Shown piece after piece: positions 18,424 through 26,758 of a stretch of 64,000 nt of DNA (position 1 is the stretch's first letter; the number at the start of each line of letters is the position of its first letter). The stretch lies in assembly GCA_947475245.1 (NCBI GenBank), contig CANJLW010000005.1, positions 144,574 to 208,573 on the forward strand, given 5' to 3'. Position numbers and translations under genes: made by a program. The notes beneath the pieces are model-generated. The model had not been told where the DNA came from and did no database searches. It saw only the letters and a list, made by a program, of their open reading frames with translations. Source of the DNA: Acetobacteraceae bacterium. Lineage in GTDB: Bacteria > Pseudomonadota > Alphaproteobacteria > Acetobacterales > Acetobacteraceae.

Positions 18424-19596
18424 ATGAGCACAGGTCCCCTCGCCCGCTTCAAGGTTATCGATCTGACCCGCGTGCGCGCGGGCCCCACCGCGGTGCGGCA
18501 ATTGGCCGATTGGGGCGCGGATGTGATCAAGATCGAAGCGCCGGAGGGCGATTCGGGTCTCGGCGGCGAACGCCACGGCCCGGATTTCCAGAACCTGCAC
18601 CGCAACAAGCGCAGTCTGACGCTTAACCTCAAGGCACCGGAAGGCCTCGCGATCCTCAAGAAGTTGGTCGAACAGGCCGACGTCATCGTCGAGAATTATC
18701 GCCCCGACGTGAAATTCCGACTCGGCGTCGACTACGAAAGCCTGAAGGTCGTGAACAAGCGGCTGGTCTATGCCAGCATTTCCGGATTCGGGCAGGACGG
18801 CCCGTATCGCGAACGGCCGGGCTTCGATCAGATCGCCCAGGGCATGGGCGGGCTGATGTCGATTACCGGACTGCCCGGGCAAGGCCCCGTGCGAGTCGGC
18901 ATTCCCGTCGCCGATCTGACCGCCGGCATCTTCGCGGCCATGGGAATCCTGGTTGCCCTGCTGGAACGCGAGGAATCCGGCGAAGGCCAATGGGTCCAAT
19001 CGTCCCTCCTCGGCGCCCAGATCGCCATGCTCGATTTCCAGGCCGCGCGCTGGACGATCGCCAAGGAAGTGCCGGAGCAGGCCGGCAACAACCACCCGAC
19101 CAGCATCCCGACCGGCGTGTTCCAGACCGCCGACGGCTATATCAACATCGCCGCCGCCGGCAACGACATCTATCGTCGTTGCTGCAAGGCGTTGGATGCC
19201 ATGCATCTGGCGACCGACCCGCTGTTCGCCACCGCGAAGGCGCGGTCCGACAACCGCGACGCTCTGAACGCGGCGATCGAGGCGATCACGGTCCACAAGA
19301 CCTCCGCGCAATGGATCGATCTGCTGAACGAGGCCGGCGTGCCGAGCGGGCCGATTTATAAGATGAATGAGGTGTTCGACGACCCGCAGGTGAAGCACCT
19401 CGGCATCGCGCGGAAGATCGCGCACAAGACGCTGGGCGATGTAGAGGTCATCGGTCAGGCCATCGAACTGAGCCGTACGCCCTGGTCGATCCGCTCCCCC
19501 ACCCCGGAAGCCGGCGAACACACCGACGCCGTGCTGGGCGAACTCGGCTTCGGCGCGGAGGAGATCGCCGCTCTGCGCGCGAAAAAGGTGGTGTAA
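18424..19596 (+). CDS. CaiB/BaiF (class III) CoA-transferase
   Basis: A 390-residue family III CoA-transferase, forming an interlocked dimer and moving CoA between carboxylic acids. N-terminal RFKVIDLTRVRAGPTAVRQLADWGADVIKIE matches the family. The catalytic Asp is expected in GIPVADLTAGIFAAMG. Near the C-terminus is VPSGPIYKMNEVFDDPQV. It has an RBS (aggag) before ATG 18424. The next gene begins at the base directly after its TAA, so the two are an operon, coupling CoA transfer to a D-2-hydroxyacid dehydrogenase. The acid handled is unknown; formyl-CoA-, carnitine- and 2-hydroxyacid-type substrates are all possible. Confidence 0.92.
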   Translation: MSTGPLARFKVIDLTRVRAGPTAVRQLADWGADVIKIEAPEGDSGLGGERHGPDFQNLHRNKRSLTLNLKAPEGLAILKKLVEQADVIVENYRPDVKFRLGVDYESLKVVNKRLVYASISGFGQDGPYRERPGFDQIAQGMGGLMSITGLPGQGPVRVGIPVADLTAGIFAAMGILVALLEREESGEGQWVQSSLLGAQIAMLDFQAARWTIAKEVPEQAGNNHPTSIPTGVFQTADGYINIAAAGNDIYRRCCKALDAMHLATDPLFATAKARSDNRDALNAAIEAITVHKTSAQWIDLLNEAGVPSGPIYKMNEVFDDPQVKHLGIARKIAHKTLGDVEVIGQAIELSRTPWSIRSPTPEAGEHTDAVLGELGFGAEEIAALRAKKVV

Positions 19597-20652
19597 ATGG
19601 TCGCCAACATCAAACGCCTGACGTACTTCGAGGAGTTCATGAACCCGGCCGCCCTGCCGATCCTGGCCACGCGGCCGGAGATCGAGGTGGTGCGACTGGA
19701 ATATGCCTCTCCGACCGACGACAACTGGGCGGAAATCGGCCGCACCCACGGGTATCAAATCCAGTCGCGCACCGAACTGAAGGAACCCTGGTTCGGCAAC
19801 GCCGCCCTGCTGGCGCGCTGCCCGTCGATGCTGGCGATTTCCTCCACCGGCGCCGGCTACGACATGGTCGATGTCGATGCCTGCACCGCGGCGGGGGTCA
19901 TCGTCATCAACCAGTCCGGCACCAACAAGGAAGGCGTGGCCGAACACGCCGTCGGGCTGATCCTGTCGCTGTCGAAGAAGATCGCGCTGTCGGAGCGCGC
20001 GATGCGCACGATCCCTAACATGGATCGACGCAAGTACAACGGCAACGACATCCGGCATAAGACCTTGGGCATCGTCGGGATCGGCAATATCGGCACCCGC
20101 GTGGCCGAGATTTGCCGGCTGGTCTTTCAGATGGAGATCCTGGCCTACGATCCCTTCCTGACCGCCGATCAGATCGCCGCGCGCGGCGGCACGAAGGTGG
20201 AACTGGACGATCTGCTCCGCCGTTCCGACTACGTCACCGTCCATTGCCCGCGCACGTCCGAAAGCTTCGGCCTGTTTGGACGCGCGCAGTTCGCCATGAT
20301 GAAGCCGACGGCTTATTTCGTGAACACCGCGCGCGGCGGTATTCACGACGAACCCGCCCTCGCCGACGCCCTGCGCGCCGGGGAGATTGCGGGGGCCGGG
20401 CTGGATGTGTTCCTGAAGGAACCGCCCGATCTCGATCACCCGCTGCTCGCCTTCGACAACGTCATCGTGACGCCGCACAATGCCGGGCTGACCGATGAAT
20501 CCGTGCTGAACATGGTGACGGAGACCGCCCGTCAGTGGATCGACCTGTTCGACGGCAAGGTTCCGCCGCGTCTGGTCAACCCCGAGGCGTGGCCGGTCTA
20601 CACGGAACGCTTCACCGCGATCCTGGGCTTCCAACCCGACGCTTTGCCCTGA
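19597..20652 (+). CDS. D-2-hydroxyacid dehydrogenase (NAD(P)-dependent)
   Basis: A 351-residue member of the phosphoglycerate/lactate dehydrogenase family that interconverts D-2-hydroxyacids and 2-oxoacids. The Rossmann motif is LGIVGIGNIGTRVAE near residue 150. The catalytic triad is recognisable: Arg in FVNTARGGIHD, Glu in GLDVFLKEPPD and His in VIVTPHNAGLTDES. There is no ACT or regulatory domain. It is read directly after the CaiB/BaiF gene with no gap, suggesting that the pair processes one hydroxy- or oxo-acid. Specificity cannot be told from sequence alone. Confidence 0.92.
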   Translation: MVANIKRLTYFEEFMNPAALPILATRPEIEVVRLEYASPTDDNWAEIGRTHGYQIQSRTELKEPWFGNAALLARCPSMLAISSTGAGYDMVDVDACTAAGVIVINQSGTNKEGVAEHAVGLILSLSKKIALSERAMRTIPNMDRRKYNGNDIRHKTLGIVGIGNIGTRVAEICRLVFQMEILAYDPFLTADQIAARGGTKVELDDLLRRSDYVTVHCPRTSESFGLFGRAQFAMMKPTAYFVNTARGGIHDEPALADALRAGEIAGAGLDVFLKEPPDLDHPLLAFDNVIVTPHNAGLTDESVLNMVTETARQWIDLFDGKVPPRLVNPEAWPVYTERFTAILGFQPDALP

Positions 20653-20804
20653 TCGATGTTATCGCCGCCAACCGTCGATGCTTCGGCGGTTGGCGTGGCG
20701 GAGAGGACTTAGCGGATTGCGGCGGATGGGTAGTTTCCGTCGGTAGGGTCGCGCCTCGCCGCGGACTAGGGTGGCATTCTACCTTAGAAGTGGATGCACC
20801 GACC

Positions 20805-21695
20805 ATGAGCGCGAACACGGCCTCCCGCTTCCGCACTGTGCGATGGCGCACCGTCTTTTTCGTCCTGGCGCTGACGAACGTGCCGACGGCGGGATGGGCT
20901 ACACCTTTGCTCGGGTCAAATCTGGCCGGCTTCGCGGTTCTCGCGGCGACGGCAGTGAGCAATACCGGCGCGACAACCATCGACGGGAATGTCGGGGTTT
21001 CGCCGAGCGCTTCGATAACCGGCTCGGAAGCCATCACGCTATCCGGTAGCTATCATACCGGGAGCGACCCGATGGGAACCGCCGCACAAATCGAAATCGC
21101 CACGGCGATCACGCTCCTGAGCAGTCTGGACCAAGGCACGACGTTGCTTGCCGATCTCACGGGTCTCGTGGTGTTTCCCGGCGTCTACACGGTCCCCGCC
21201 GGGGTCACCAACCTGACGGGAACGCTTACGCTGGACGGCAACGGCAATACCAACGCGGCCTGGGTCTTTCTGATGACCAGCACACTGATTACCTCACCCG
21301 GCGCGTTTGTCGATGTGATCAACACAGGCGCGGGTGCCGGGATATACTGGCGTGTCGCCAGCTCCGCGACCCTGGATACGACAACAGTCTTCTCCGGCAA
21401 CATTCTTGCGTGGGAGAGTATCACGCTTAATCATGCCGCCACGATCGCGTGCGGACGCGCCCTCGCGCATACCGGCGCGGTGACAATGGACAATAATACC
21501 GTCGGCGCGTCCAATTGTATGAACACCATCGGAGAAGGCACCAACGGCTTCAGCGGAGGACTCGACGTCGTGGGCGCGACGGTCAACTTCCTCCCCTTCG
21601 CTGAAATTCCAGAACCTGGTTCCCTTGTTTTGGTTTCCGCCGGGTTTGGCTTGTTGAGCGTCTCCCGACGGAGGCGCGCAAAGTCCGGCGCATAA
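20805..21695 (+). CDS. DUF3494 ice-binding-like protein with PEP-CTERM anchor
   Basis: A secreted protein of about 296 residues. The N-terminal signal peptide (VFFVLALTNVPTAGWA) is followed by PLLGSNLAGFAVLAATAVSNTG, ATTIDGNVGVSPSASITG and AWVFLMTSTL, the hallmark of the DUF3494 ice-binding beta-solenoid fold. The last 27 residues are a PEP-CTERM sorting signal: IPEPGSLVLVS, a hydrophobic helix and RRRRAK. Proteins of this type bind ice or act as surface adhesins; the PEP-CTERM tail implies processing by an exosortase and export into the envelope or matrix. ATG 20805 was chosen because the track start lies inside the previous gene. No exosortase gene is in the window. Composition is more T/A-rich than neighbours, hinting at transfer. 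Confidence 0.88.
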   Translation: MSANTASRFRTVRWRTVFFVLALTNVPTAGWATPLLGSNLAGFAVLAATAVSNTGATTIDGNVGVSPSASITGSEAITLSGSYHTGSDPMGTAAQIEIATAITLLSSLDQGTTLLADLTGLVVFPGVYTVPAGVTNLTGTLTLDGNGNTNAAWVFLMTSTLITSPGAFVDVINTGAGAGIYWRVASSATLDTTTVFSGNILAWESITLNHAATIACGRALAHTGAVTMDNNTVGASNCMNTIGEGTNGFSGGLDVVGATVNFLPFAEIPEPGSLVLVSAGFGLLSVSRRRRAKSGA

Positions 21696-21719
21696 GCGTC
21701 GACGGTTCGGAACGACGAC

Positions 21720-22931
21720 CTATCGCCGCACCGCCGGCGGACGACGCAGCATCCAGAACGCCACGCTGCCGCAGAGGTAGAACCCGATCGACATCCAGAA
21801 CGCGACCCGATAGCTGCCGGTCTGGTCGAACACGAACCCGGCCAGCCACGATCCGCCCGCCGCGCCGACGCCCGTGCCGATCGAAATGACGCCCAGAATT
21901 GTCCCGAGATTCGGCCCCGGAAACAAATCCGCCGTCTTGGCCGTGATCGCCGGCCCGCGCGCGCCCCAGGTCAGGCCGAAGAAGCAGGCGTGCAGCCACA
22001 GCAACAGATGCTGATCCGGGCTGACGATCAGCAACCCGCAGGCCACGCCGATGATCGACGTGCCATAGGTAATGATCGCCGAACGCTCCCGCCCGATATA
22101 ATCCGACACCGTGCCGGTGATGATCACCCCCGGCAGCGACAGAAACGCGCCCATTCCCAGGACCGAGGCCGCATAGAGCTTGTCGAACCCGATATCGACG
22201 GCGAAGGCCAGTTGATGCAGCGCGACCAGAAAGCTGCCCAGCCCGGTAAACATGTAGACCAGCATCAGCAGCCAGAAATGCGGCGTACGCATCGCCTGCC
22301 GTACCGTCCATCCATCCCCCGCGGCCGCTTTGCGGGCCGCGGCGGTGCTGGGTTCGGGGTCCGTGCGCCGGAACAGGGCGGCGAGCGGCACAATCAGTGC
22401 CGCCATGAATATCCCCTGCCACAGATAGGCCCCGCGCCAGCCAAGCCCACCCACCATCAGCGTGGCAACGGGGGCGGAGAACGCTCGGGCGAATCCGTTC
22501 GCGGACTGCACCACGGACACCGCCATGCCGCGATTGCGCACGAAGTACTTCGACAGCAGCGGCACGAACACCACCAATCCCAGGCAGTTCGCGCCCAGGG
22601 TCATGATCACGCCGTACAGTACCACCATGTGCCACAACTCGGTCGCATAGGCGCTTGCCACCAGCCCGGCTGCCAGCAACACCCCGCCCATCAGGATCAA
22701 ACGCCGCGGCCCCAGCCGATCCACCAGGATGCCGACGATCGGCGACGTCCACCCATGCACCAACTGCGACACCGAATAAGCCACCGACACTTCCGCTCGG
22801 CTCCAGCCAAAGGCCTCGATAAAGGCGACAAGGAAGACGGTGTAGGCGTGCATGAACCCCGCCCCGACCGAGAAGGTCAGAAAGGCGGCGGCCAGCAGCA
22901 TCCAGACGCGGCTCGGTGAAAGCGAGGACAT
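21720..22931 (-). CDS. MFS transporter, oxalate/formate antiporter (OFA)-like
   Basis: A 403-residue, 12-helix major facilitator. Motif A is seen as GILVDRLGPRRLILMGG and its second copy as GTVSDYIGRERSA. The N-terminal helix pair (FSVGAGFMHAYTVFLVAFIEAFGWSRAEVS) resembles the monocarboxylate/oxalate:formate antiporter group. The track start at 23066 adds a polar, non-family extension; ATG 22931 (SSLSPSRVWMLL) was chosen. It probably takes up a carboxylate used by the surrounding CoA-based catabolic genes; that is inference from context. It is transcribed divergently from the luciferase-like gene 78 bp away. Confidence 0.88.
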   Translation of the reverse strand: MSSLSPSRVWMLLAAAFLTFSVGAGFMHAYTVFLVAFIEAFGWSRAEVSVAYSVSQLVHGWTSPIVGILVDRLGPRRLILMGGVLLAAGLVASAYATELWHMVVLYGVIMTLGANCLGLVVFVPLLSKYFVRNRGMAVSVVQSANGFARAFSAPVATLMVGGLGWRGAYLWQGIFMAALIVPLAALFRRTDPEPSTAAARKAAAGDGWTVRQAMRTPHFWLLMLVYMFTGLGSFLVALHQLAFAVDIGFDKLYAASVLGMGAFLSLPGVIITGTVSDYIGRERSAIITYGTSIIGVACGLLIVSPDQHLLLWLHACFFGLTWGARGPAITAKTADLFPGPNLGTILGVISIGTGVGAAGGSWLAGFVFDQTGSYRVAFWMSIGFYLCGSVAFWMLRRPPAVRR

Positions 22932-23009
22932 GAACCGTTTGTGCCGCGCGCGCGGTGGAAAGGCCAGCGCCCCTCCCCTATCCTGAGCGCCAAACCGGGA
23001 GATACGACG

Positions 23010-24074
23010 ATGAAATTCGGCTTCTGCGTCATGGCGAACATCGACGAAATCGGCTTTTTCAGCCACGCCGAATCATTAGGCTACGATGCCGTTTGGGTGG
23101 CCGACAGCCAGCATTTGTTCTCCGATGTCTATGCCGTGCTGGCATTGGCCGCGCGTCAGACCAGCCGCATCCACCTCGGCCCCGGAACCGCCATTTGCGG
23201 CACGCGCATCCCCCCGGTGCAGGTCGCCGCGATGGCGACGCTGAACCGCCTGGCACCCGGGCGCGTGTTCATGGGCATCGGCACCGGCAACACCGCCATG
23301 CGCACCATGGGCCAGAAACCCATGAAAATCGCCGAATTTTCCGAATACCTGCGCGTTCTGGCCGCGCTGCTCCGCGGGGAAACCGTCGATTACACCTTCA
23401 ACGGCGTCACCAAGCCGATCCGCATGTTGATGCACGAAACCGACTATATGAACCTGCAACCACACATCCCGCTCTATGTCTCCGGCTTCGGCCCGCGCGC
23501 GATGGCGCTGGCCGGGGAGCACGGCGACGGGCTGGTCTTCGCCATACCCCCGCGCGGCGTGGCGGTGCCGGAGGCAATGGGCCACGTCCGCCAGGGCGCG
23601 GCGCGCGTCGGACGCGACATGGCCGGATTCCGCAACGCTGCCCTGACCAATCTGGCGCTCCTGCAACCCGGAGAGGCCGCGGATTCAGATCGGATCAAGG
23701 CCATGGTCGGGCCGAACGTCATGGCCAGCGTCTACTATTTCTACGACACCGTGCACGAGCGCGGGATCGAGCCGCCGCCCTTTCTGCGCCGCCTCTGGAA
23801 GCCCTATTGCGCCCTGGTCGAACAAACCAGACCGGAACACCGCCACTTCCGCACGCATGAATTCCATTACACCCGCATGCACCCCGGCGAGGCCGAACTT
23901 ATCGACGCGCAACTGATCCGCGACACCTGTCTGGTCGGCACCGCCGACGAGTTGATCGACCGTATCCGCGCTTTGGAAGCGGAGGGTCTGCAGGAACTCA
24001 TGTTCGCCTCCGGCAACACAGCCAAATGGCAAATGGCGGAGGAATTCGCGCGGCTCGTGATGCGCAGGTTGTAA
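23010..24074 (+). CDS. LLM-class flavin-dependent oxidoreductase (luciferase-like)
   Basis: A 354-residue TIM-barrel protein of the bacterial luciferase superfamily, using FMN or F420. Seen are the N-terminal strand MKFGFCVMANIDEIGFFSHAE, GYDAVWVADSQHL, GPGTAICGTRIPPVQVAAMATLNRL and ERGIEPPPFLRR, with a methylenetetrahydromethanopterin-reductase-like layout. ATG 23010 follows a gggaga RBS; the track start is upstream in non-family sequence. The substrate is unknown. The gene ends just before a strong hairpin at 24084-24109 that probably terminates it. Confidence 0.88.
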   Translation: MKFGFCVMANIDEIGFFSHAESLGYDAVWVADSQHLFSDVYAVLALAARQTSRIHLGPGTAICGTRIPPVQVAAMATLNRLAPGRVFMGIGTGNTAMRTMGQKPMKIAEFSEYLRVLAALLRGETVDYTFNGVTKPIRMLMHETDYMNLQPHIPLYVSGFGPRAMALAGEHGDGLVFAIPPRGVAVPEAMGHVRQGAARVGRDMAGFRNAALTNLALLQPGEAADSDRIKAMVGPNVMASVYYFYDTVHERGIEPPPFLRRLWKPYCALVEQTRPEHRHFRTHEFHYTRMHPGEAELIDAQLIRDTCLVGTADELIDRIRALEAEGLQELMFASGNTAKWQMAEEFARLVMRRL

Positions 24075-24083
24075 GCGGAACGA

Positions 24084-24109
24084 CCGCGCCGGTTGCTTTC
24101 CCGGCGCGG
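24084..24109 (+). terminator. Probable transcription terminator hairpin
   Basis: Perfect 9-bp arms ccgcgccgg/ccggcgcgg with an eight-base loop (ttgctttc), ten bases after the stop of the luciferase-like gene. There is no long T tract after it, so efficiency is uncertain. Confidence 0.6.
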
Positions 24110-24184
24110 CCCCTTCGGCAGCCTTGGCACCTCGCTTCCCGAACGCTAAACAATCCCCAGACGCGCCCGGAGGGAACCCAACGC

Positions 24185-24868
24185 ATGATCAACAAGATCG
24201 TCCAGACCATGGCCGATGCCATGGCGGACATTAAGGACGGCTCCACCGTCCTCGTTTCCGGCTTCGGCTCGGTCGGCCAGCCGAATGTCCTGATCGACGG
24301 CCTGATCGAACAGGGTGCCAAGGACCTGACCATCGCCGCCAACAATGCCGGTTCCGGTCATGTCGGTCTGGCGCGCCTGATGGAGTTGGGCCGCGTCCGT
24401 CGGATCATCTGCTCCTTCCCCCGCTCGTCCGACCCCGTGGTGTTCGAGACGTTGTATCGCGCCGGTAAGATCGAGCTGGAAATCGTCCCGCAGGGCACCC
24501 TGGCCGAACGGATTCGCGCCGCGGGCGCCGGCGTGCCGGCATTTTTCACCGCGACCGGCGTCGGCACCAAGATGGCCGTCGGCAAGGAGCACCGGGAGAT
24601 CAACGGGCGCACCTATATCCTGGAAGACGCGCTGTTCGGCGATCTGGGTCTGGTGGAAGCCTGGGAGGCCGATCGCTGGGGCAACCTGACCTACAAGCTG
24701 GCCGGCCGGAACTTCAACCCCATCGTGGCGATGGCATCGAAGCTGACGGTCGTGCAAACTCAGCATATCCGCGAACTCGGTGATATTCACCCGGATCATA
24801 TTGTAACCCCCGGCATCTTCGTGGACCGTGTCCTTCACGTTCCCTACGGCGACCCCGGCGGCTTCTGA
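24185..24868 (+). CDS. 3-oxoacid CoA-transferase subunit A
   Basis: The alpha subunit (227 residues) of a family I CoA-transferase that moves CoA from succinyl-CoA to an acetoacetate- or 3-oxoadipate-like acid. Family markers are TVLVSGFGSVGQPNVLIDGL near residue 20, AANNAGSG, GVPAFFTATGVGTKMAVGKEH and LVEAWEADRWGNLTYK. ATG 24185 follows ggaggg at good spacing; the track start at 24026 lies in the preceding intergenic hairpin region. Subunit B follows 24 bp downstream, so the pair forms the active heteromer. Confidence 0.92.
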   Translation: MINKIVQTMADAMADIKDGSTVLVSGFGSVGQPNVLIDGLIEQGAKDLTIAANNAGSGHVGLARLMELGRVRRIICSFPRSSDPVVFETLYRAGKIELEIVPQGTLAERIRAAGAGVPAFFTATGVGTKMAVGKEHREINGRTYILEDALFGDLGLVEAWEADRWGNLTYKLAGRNFNPIVAMASKLTVVQTQHIRELGDIHPDHIVTPGIFVDRVLHVPYGDPGGF

Positions 24869-24892
24869 ACCGCATACGAAGGAGACAGAGCG

Positions 24893-25555
24893 ATGTCCGC
24901 GACAACCGCCGAATTCAAACCCTTCAGCCGCGTGATGATGGCCCAGAACGTGGCCGCCGATATCCCCGAGGGGTGGTATGTCAACCTCGGGATCGGCATT
25001 CCGACCGCGGTTGCCGATCACGTGCCGCTGGATCGGGAAGTGATCTTCCATTCCGAAAACGGCGTGCTGGGCATGGGTCCCGCGCCGGAAAAGGACAAGA
25101 TCGAGCCGTGGCTGATCAACGCCGGCAAGCAGTATGTCACCCTGCGCGCGGGCGGCAGCATGTGCCACCACGCGGACAGCTTCGCGATGATCCGCGGCGG
25201 GCATCTCGACCTCTGCGTCCTCGGCGCGTTCCAGGTCGCCGATAACGGCGATATCGCCAACTGGGCAACGTCTGAAAACGATACGGCCCCGGCCGTGGGC
25301 GGCGCGATGGACCTCGCCGCCGGCGCCAAGCGGCTGTGGGTGCTGATGGAGCACACAGCGAAGGACGGCTCCGCCAAACTGGTGTCGAAATGCACCTATC
25401 CGCTGACCGCGATGGCGGCGGTGAAGCGCGTTTACACCAACCTTGCGACGGTCGATGTCACCGAACGCGGCTTCGTCGTGCTGAACATGGCGCCGGGCCT
25501 GACGTTCGAAAACCTGCAGGCACGGACCGAAGCCAAGCTGCATCTGCCGGCCTGA
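24893..25555 (+). CDS. 3-oxoacid CoA-transferase subunit B
   Basis: The beta subunit (220 residues), carrying the catalytic glutamate in FHSENGVLGMGP, the ExGxxG-type active-site loop of family I CoA-transferases. Other landmarks are YVNLGIGIPTAVADHVP, DSFAMIRGGHLDLCVLGAFQV and DLAAGAKRLWVLMEH. A clear RBS (aaggag) precedes ATG 24893. It is downstream of subunit A in one operon. The 2-oxo/3-oxo acid specificity (acetoacetate versus 3-oxoadipate) is not decidable; no pca genes are in the window. Confidence 0.93.
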   Translation: MSATTAEFKPFSRVMMAQNVAADIPEGWYVNLGIGIPTAVADHVPLDREVIFHSENGVLGMGPAPEKDKIEPWLINAGKQYVTLRAGGSMCHHADSFAMIRGGHLDLCVLGAFQVADNGDIANWATSENDTAPAVGGAMDLAAGAKRLWVLMEHTAKDGSAKLVSKCTYPLTAMAAVKRVYTNLATVDVTERGFVVLNMAPGLTFENLQARTEAKLHLPA

Positions 25556-25563
25556 CGCCTACC

Positions 25564-25593
25564 CCGCGGGGCACGCCATGGCGTGCCCCGCGG
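25564..25593. terminator. 30-bp perfect palindrome downstream of CoA-transferase genes
   Basis: ccgcggggcacgcc plus its exact reverse complement form a 30-bp perfect palindrome eight bases after the stop codon. It can form a very stable hairpin or cruciform and probably terminates the CoA-transferase operon in place of a classical U-tract terminator. It may also be a repetitive extragenic palindrome. Confidence 0.6.
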
Positions 25594-25692
25594 CCATCCC
25601 CCGACGCAAGCAGCCGGGGCGCCACCGCGCGCCCCGAAGCCTTGACCAACCCCCCGCTCGGCGCGACGATCCGACGATCAATGGAGGAAACC

Positions 25693-26754
25693 ATGACCAC
25701 CGCTGAAGATCGCGGCGAAAGCCTGCGGATGATTCGCGACAGCGCGACCGGCATCGCGCCGCGAACCAGCGACCTCAAGCGTATCCGTGCCCTTCGCTTC
25801 ACCGAGCCCGGCTTCGACAAAACCGTCTGGCGCGAAATGTGCGAAATGGGATGGGTCGGATTGCTGGTGGCCGAGGATAACGGCGGCTCCGGGCTGGGCG
25901 TGCAGGAATTCTGCGCGCTGACGGAAGAACTCGGCGCGGCGCTGGTCCCCGAACCGCTCATCCCCGCCGCCATGGCCGCTATGCTGCTGCCCGCCGATCA
26001 CCTGCAAGCCGTTCTGTCCGGCGAGAAAATCGTCCTGCCGGCGTGGCAGGAAAAGCCGCACAGCATCGATACCGTCGGCACCACGCAGTTCGCCGACGGC
26101 AAGGTCAGCGGCAAGAAGATCTTCATCCCGATGGCGGCCGGCGCGGACGCGTTTCTGGTCACCGCAGCCAACGGCCTCGCCCTGGTGGAGCGCAATGCCC
26201 CCGGCGTGCATCTGGAAATCGCCACCACCCAGGACGGCGGCAATTTCGGGACCCTGACTTTGGATAACGCAGCCGGGGAAGCCATCGCCGGCGACGCCGC
26301 CGCCGCCCTCGAAATCGCCACCATGGCCACCAGCGCCTATCTGCTCGGCGTGATGGACCGCGTGTTCGGCATTACCCTGGACTACCTGAAAACCCGCGAG
26401 CAGTTCGGTCGCAAGATCGGCTCCTTCCAGGCGCTTCAGCACCGCTCCGCCGATCTCAAGATCCAGGTCTCACTGGCCCGCGCCACCGTCAATGCCGCCG
26501 CGGCAACGCAGGATAACAGCGCCGACGCACGCGTGCGCATGGCCGCCGTCTCTCGCGCCAAGGCCCGCGCCTCCGACGCCGCTTCCATCGTCACCCGCGG
26601 GTGCATCCAGCTGCATGGCGGCATCGGCTATACGGATGCGGCCGATCCCGGCCTGTTCCTGCGCAAGATGATGGTGCTCGCGCCCGCCTACGGCAACGCG
26701 GCACTGCATCGCGCCCGTTTCCGCGACCTGGCGCCGGAAGCCGACGAGGATTGA
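25693..26754 (+). CDS. Acyl-CoA dehydrogenase, small subunit-like
   Basis: A 353-residue flavoprotein of the acyl-CoA dehydrogenase superfamily. Seen are REMCEMGWVGLLVAEDNGGSGLG, LDYLKTREQFGRKIGSFQALQHR and QLHGGIGYTDAADPGLFLRK. It is shorter than typical ACADs, and the N-terminal and middle (FAD-contacting, usually W[ST]) regions are degenerate: after FADGKVSGKKIFIPMA the expected TGxKxWITN is missing. That pattern is common in the non-flavin-binding or partner subunit of heteromeric ACADs. ATG 25693 follows ggagg at five bases; the track start is far upstream. It is operon-linked with the AroE-like gene and the full ACAD at 27595. Confidence 0.88.
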   Translation: MTTAEDRGESLRMIRDSATGIAPRTSDLKRIRALRFTEPGFDKTVWREMCEMGWVGLLVAEDNGGSGLGVQEFCALTEELGAALVPEPLIPAAMAAMLLPADHLQAVLSGEKIVLPAWQEKPHSIDTVGTTQFADGKVSGKKIFIPMAAGADAFLVTAANGLALVERNAPGVHLEIATTQDGGNFGTLTLDNAAGEAIAGDAAAALEIATMATSAYLLGVMDRVFGITLDYLKTREQFGRKIGSFQALQHRSADLKIQVSLARATVNAAAATQDNSADARVRMAAVSRAKARASDAASIVTRGCIQLHGGIGYTDAADPGLFLRKMMVLAPAYGNAALHRARFRDLAPEADED

Positions 26755-26758
26755 TCTG

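Noticed and set aside
18212-18424. Genomic island inserted at tRNA-Ala
   Set aside because: No integrase, no duplicated tRNA 3' end and no compositional break next to it.
17959-20634. 891-residue minus-strand ORF over the CoA-transferase and dehydrogenase genes
   Set aside because: Crosses the tRNA gene and two strongly supported genes on the other strand; shadow.
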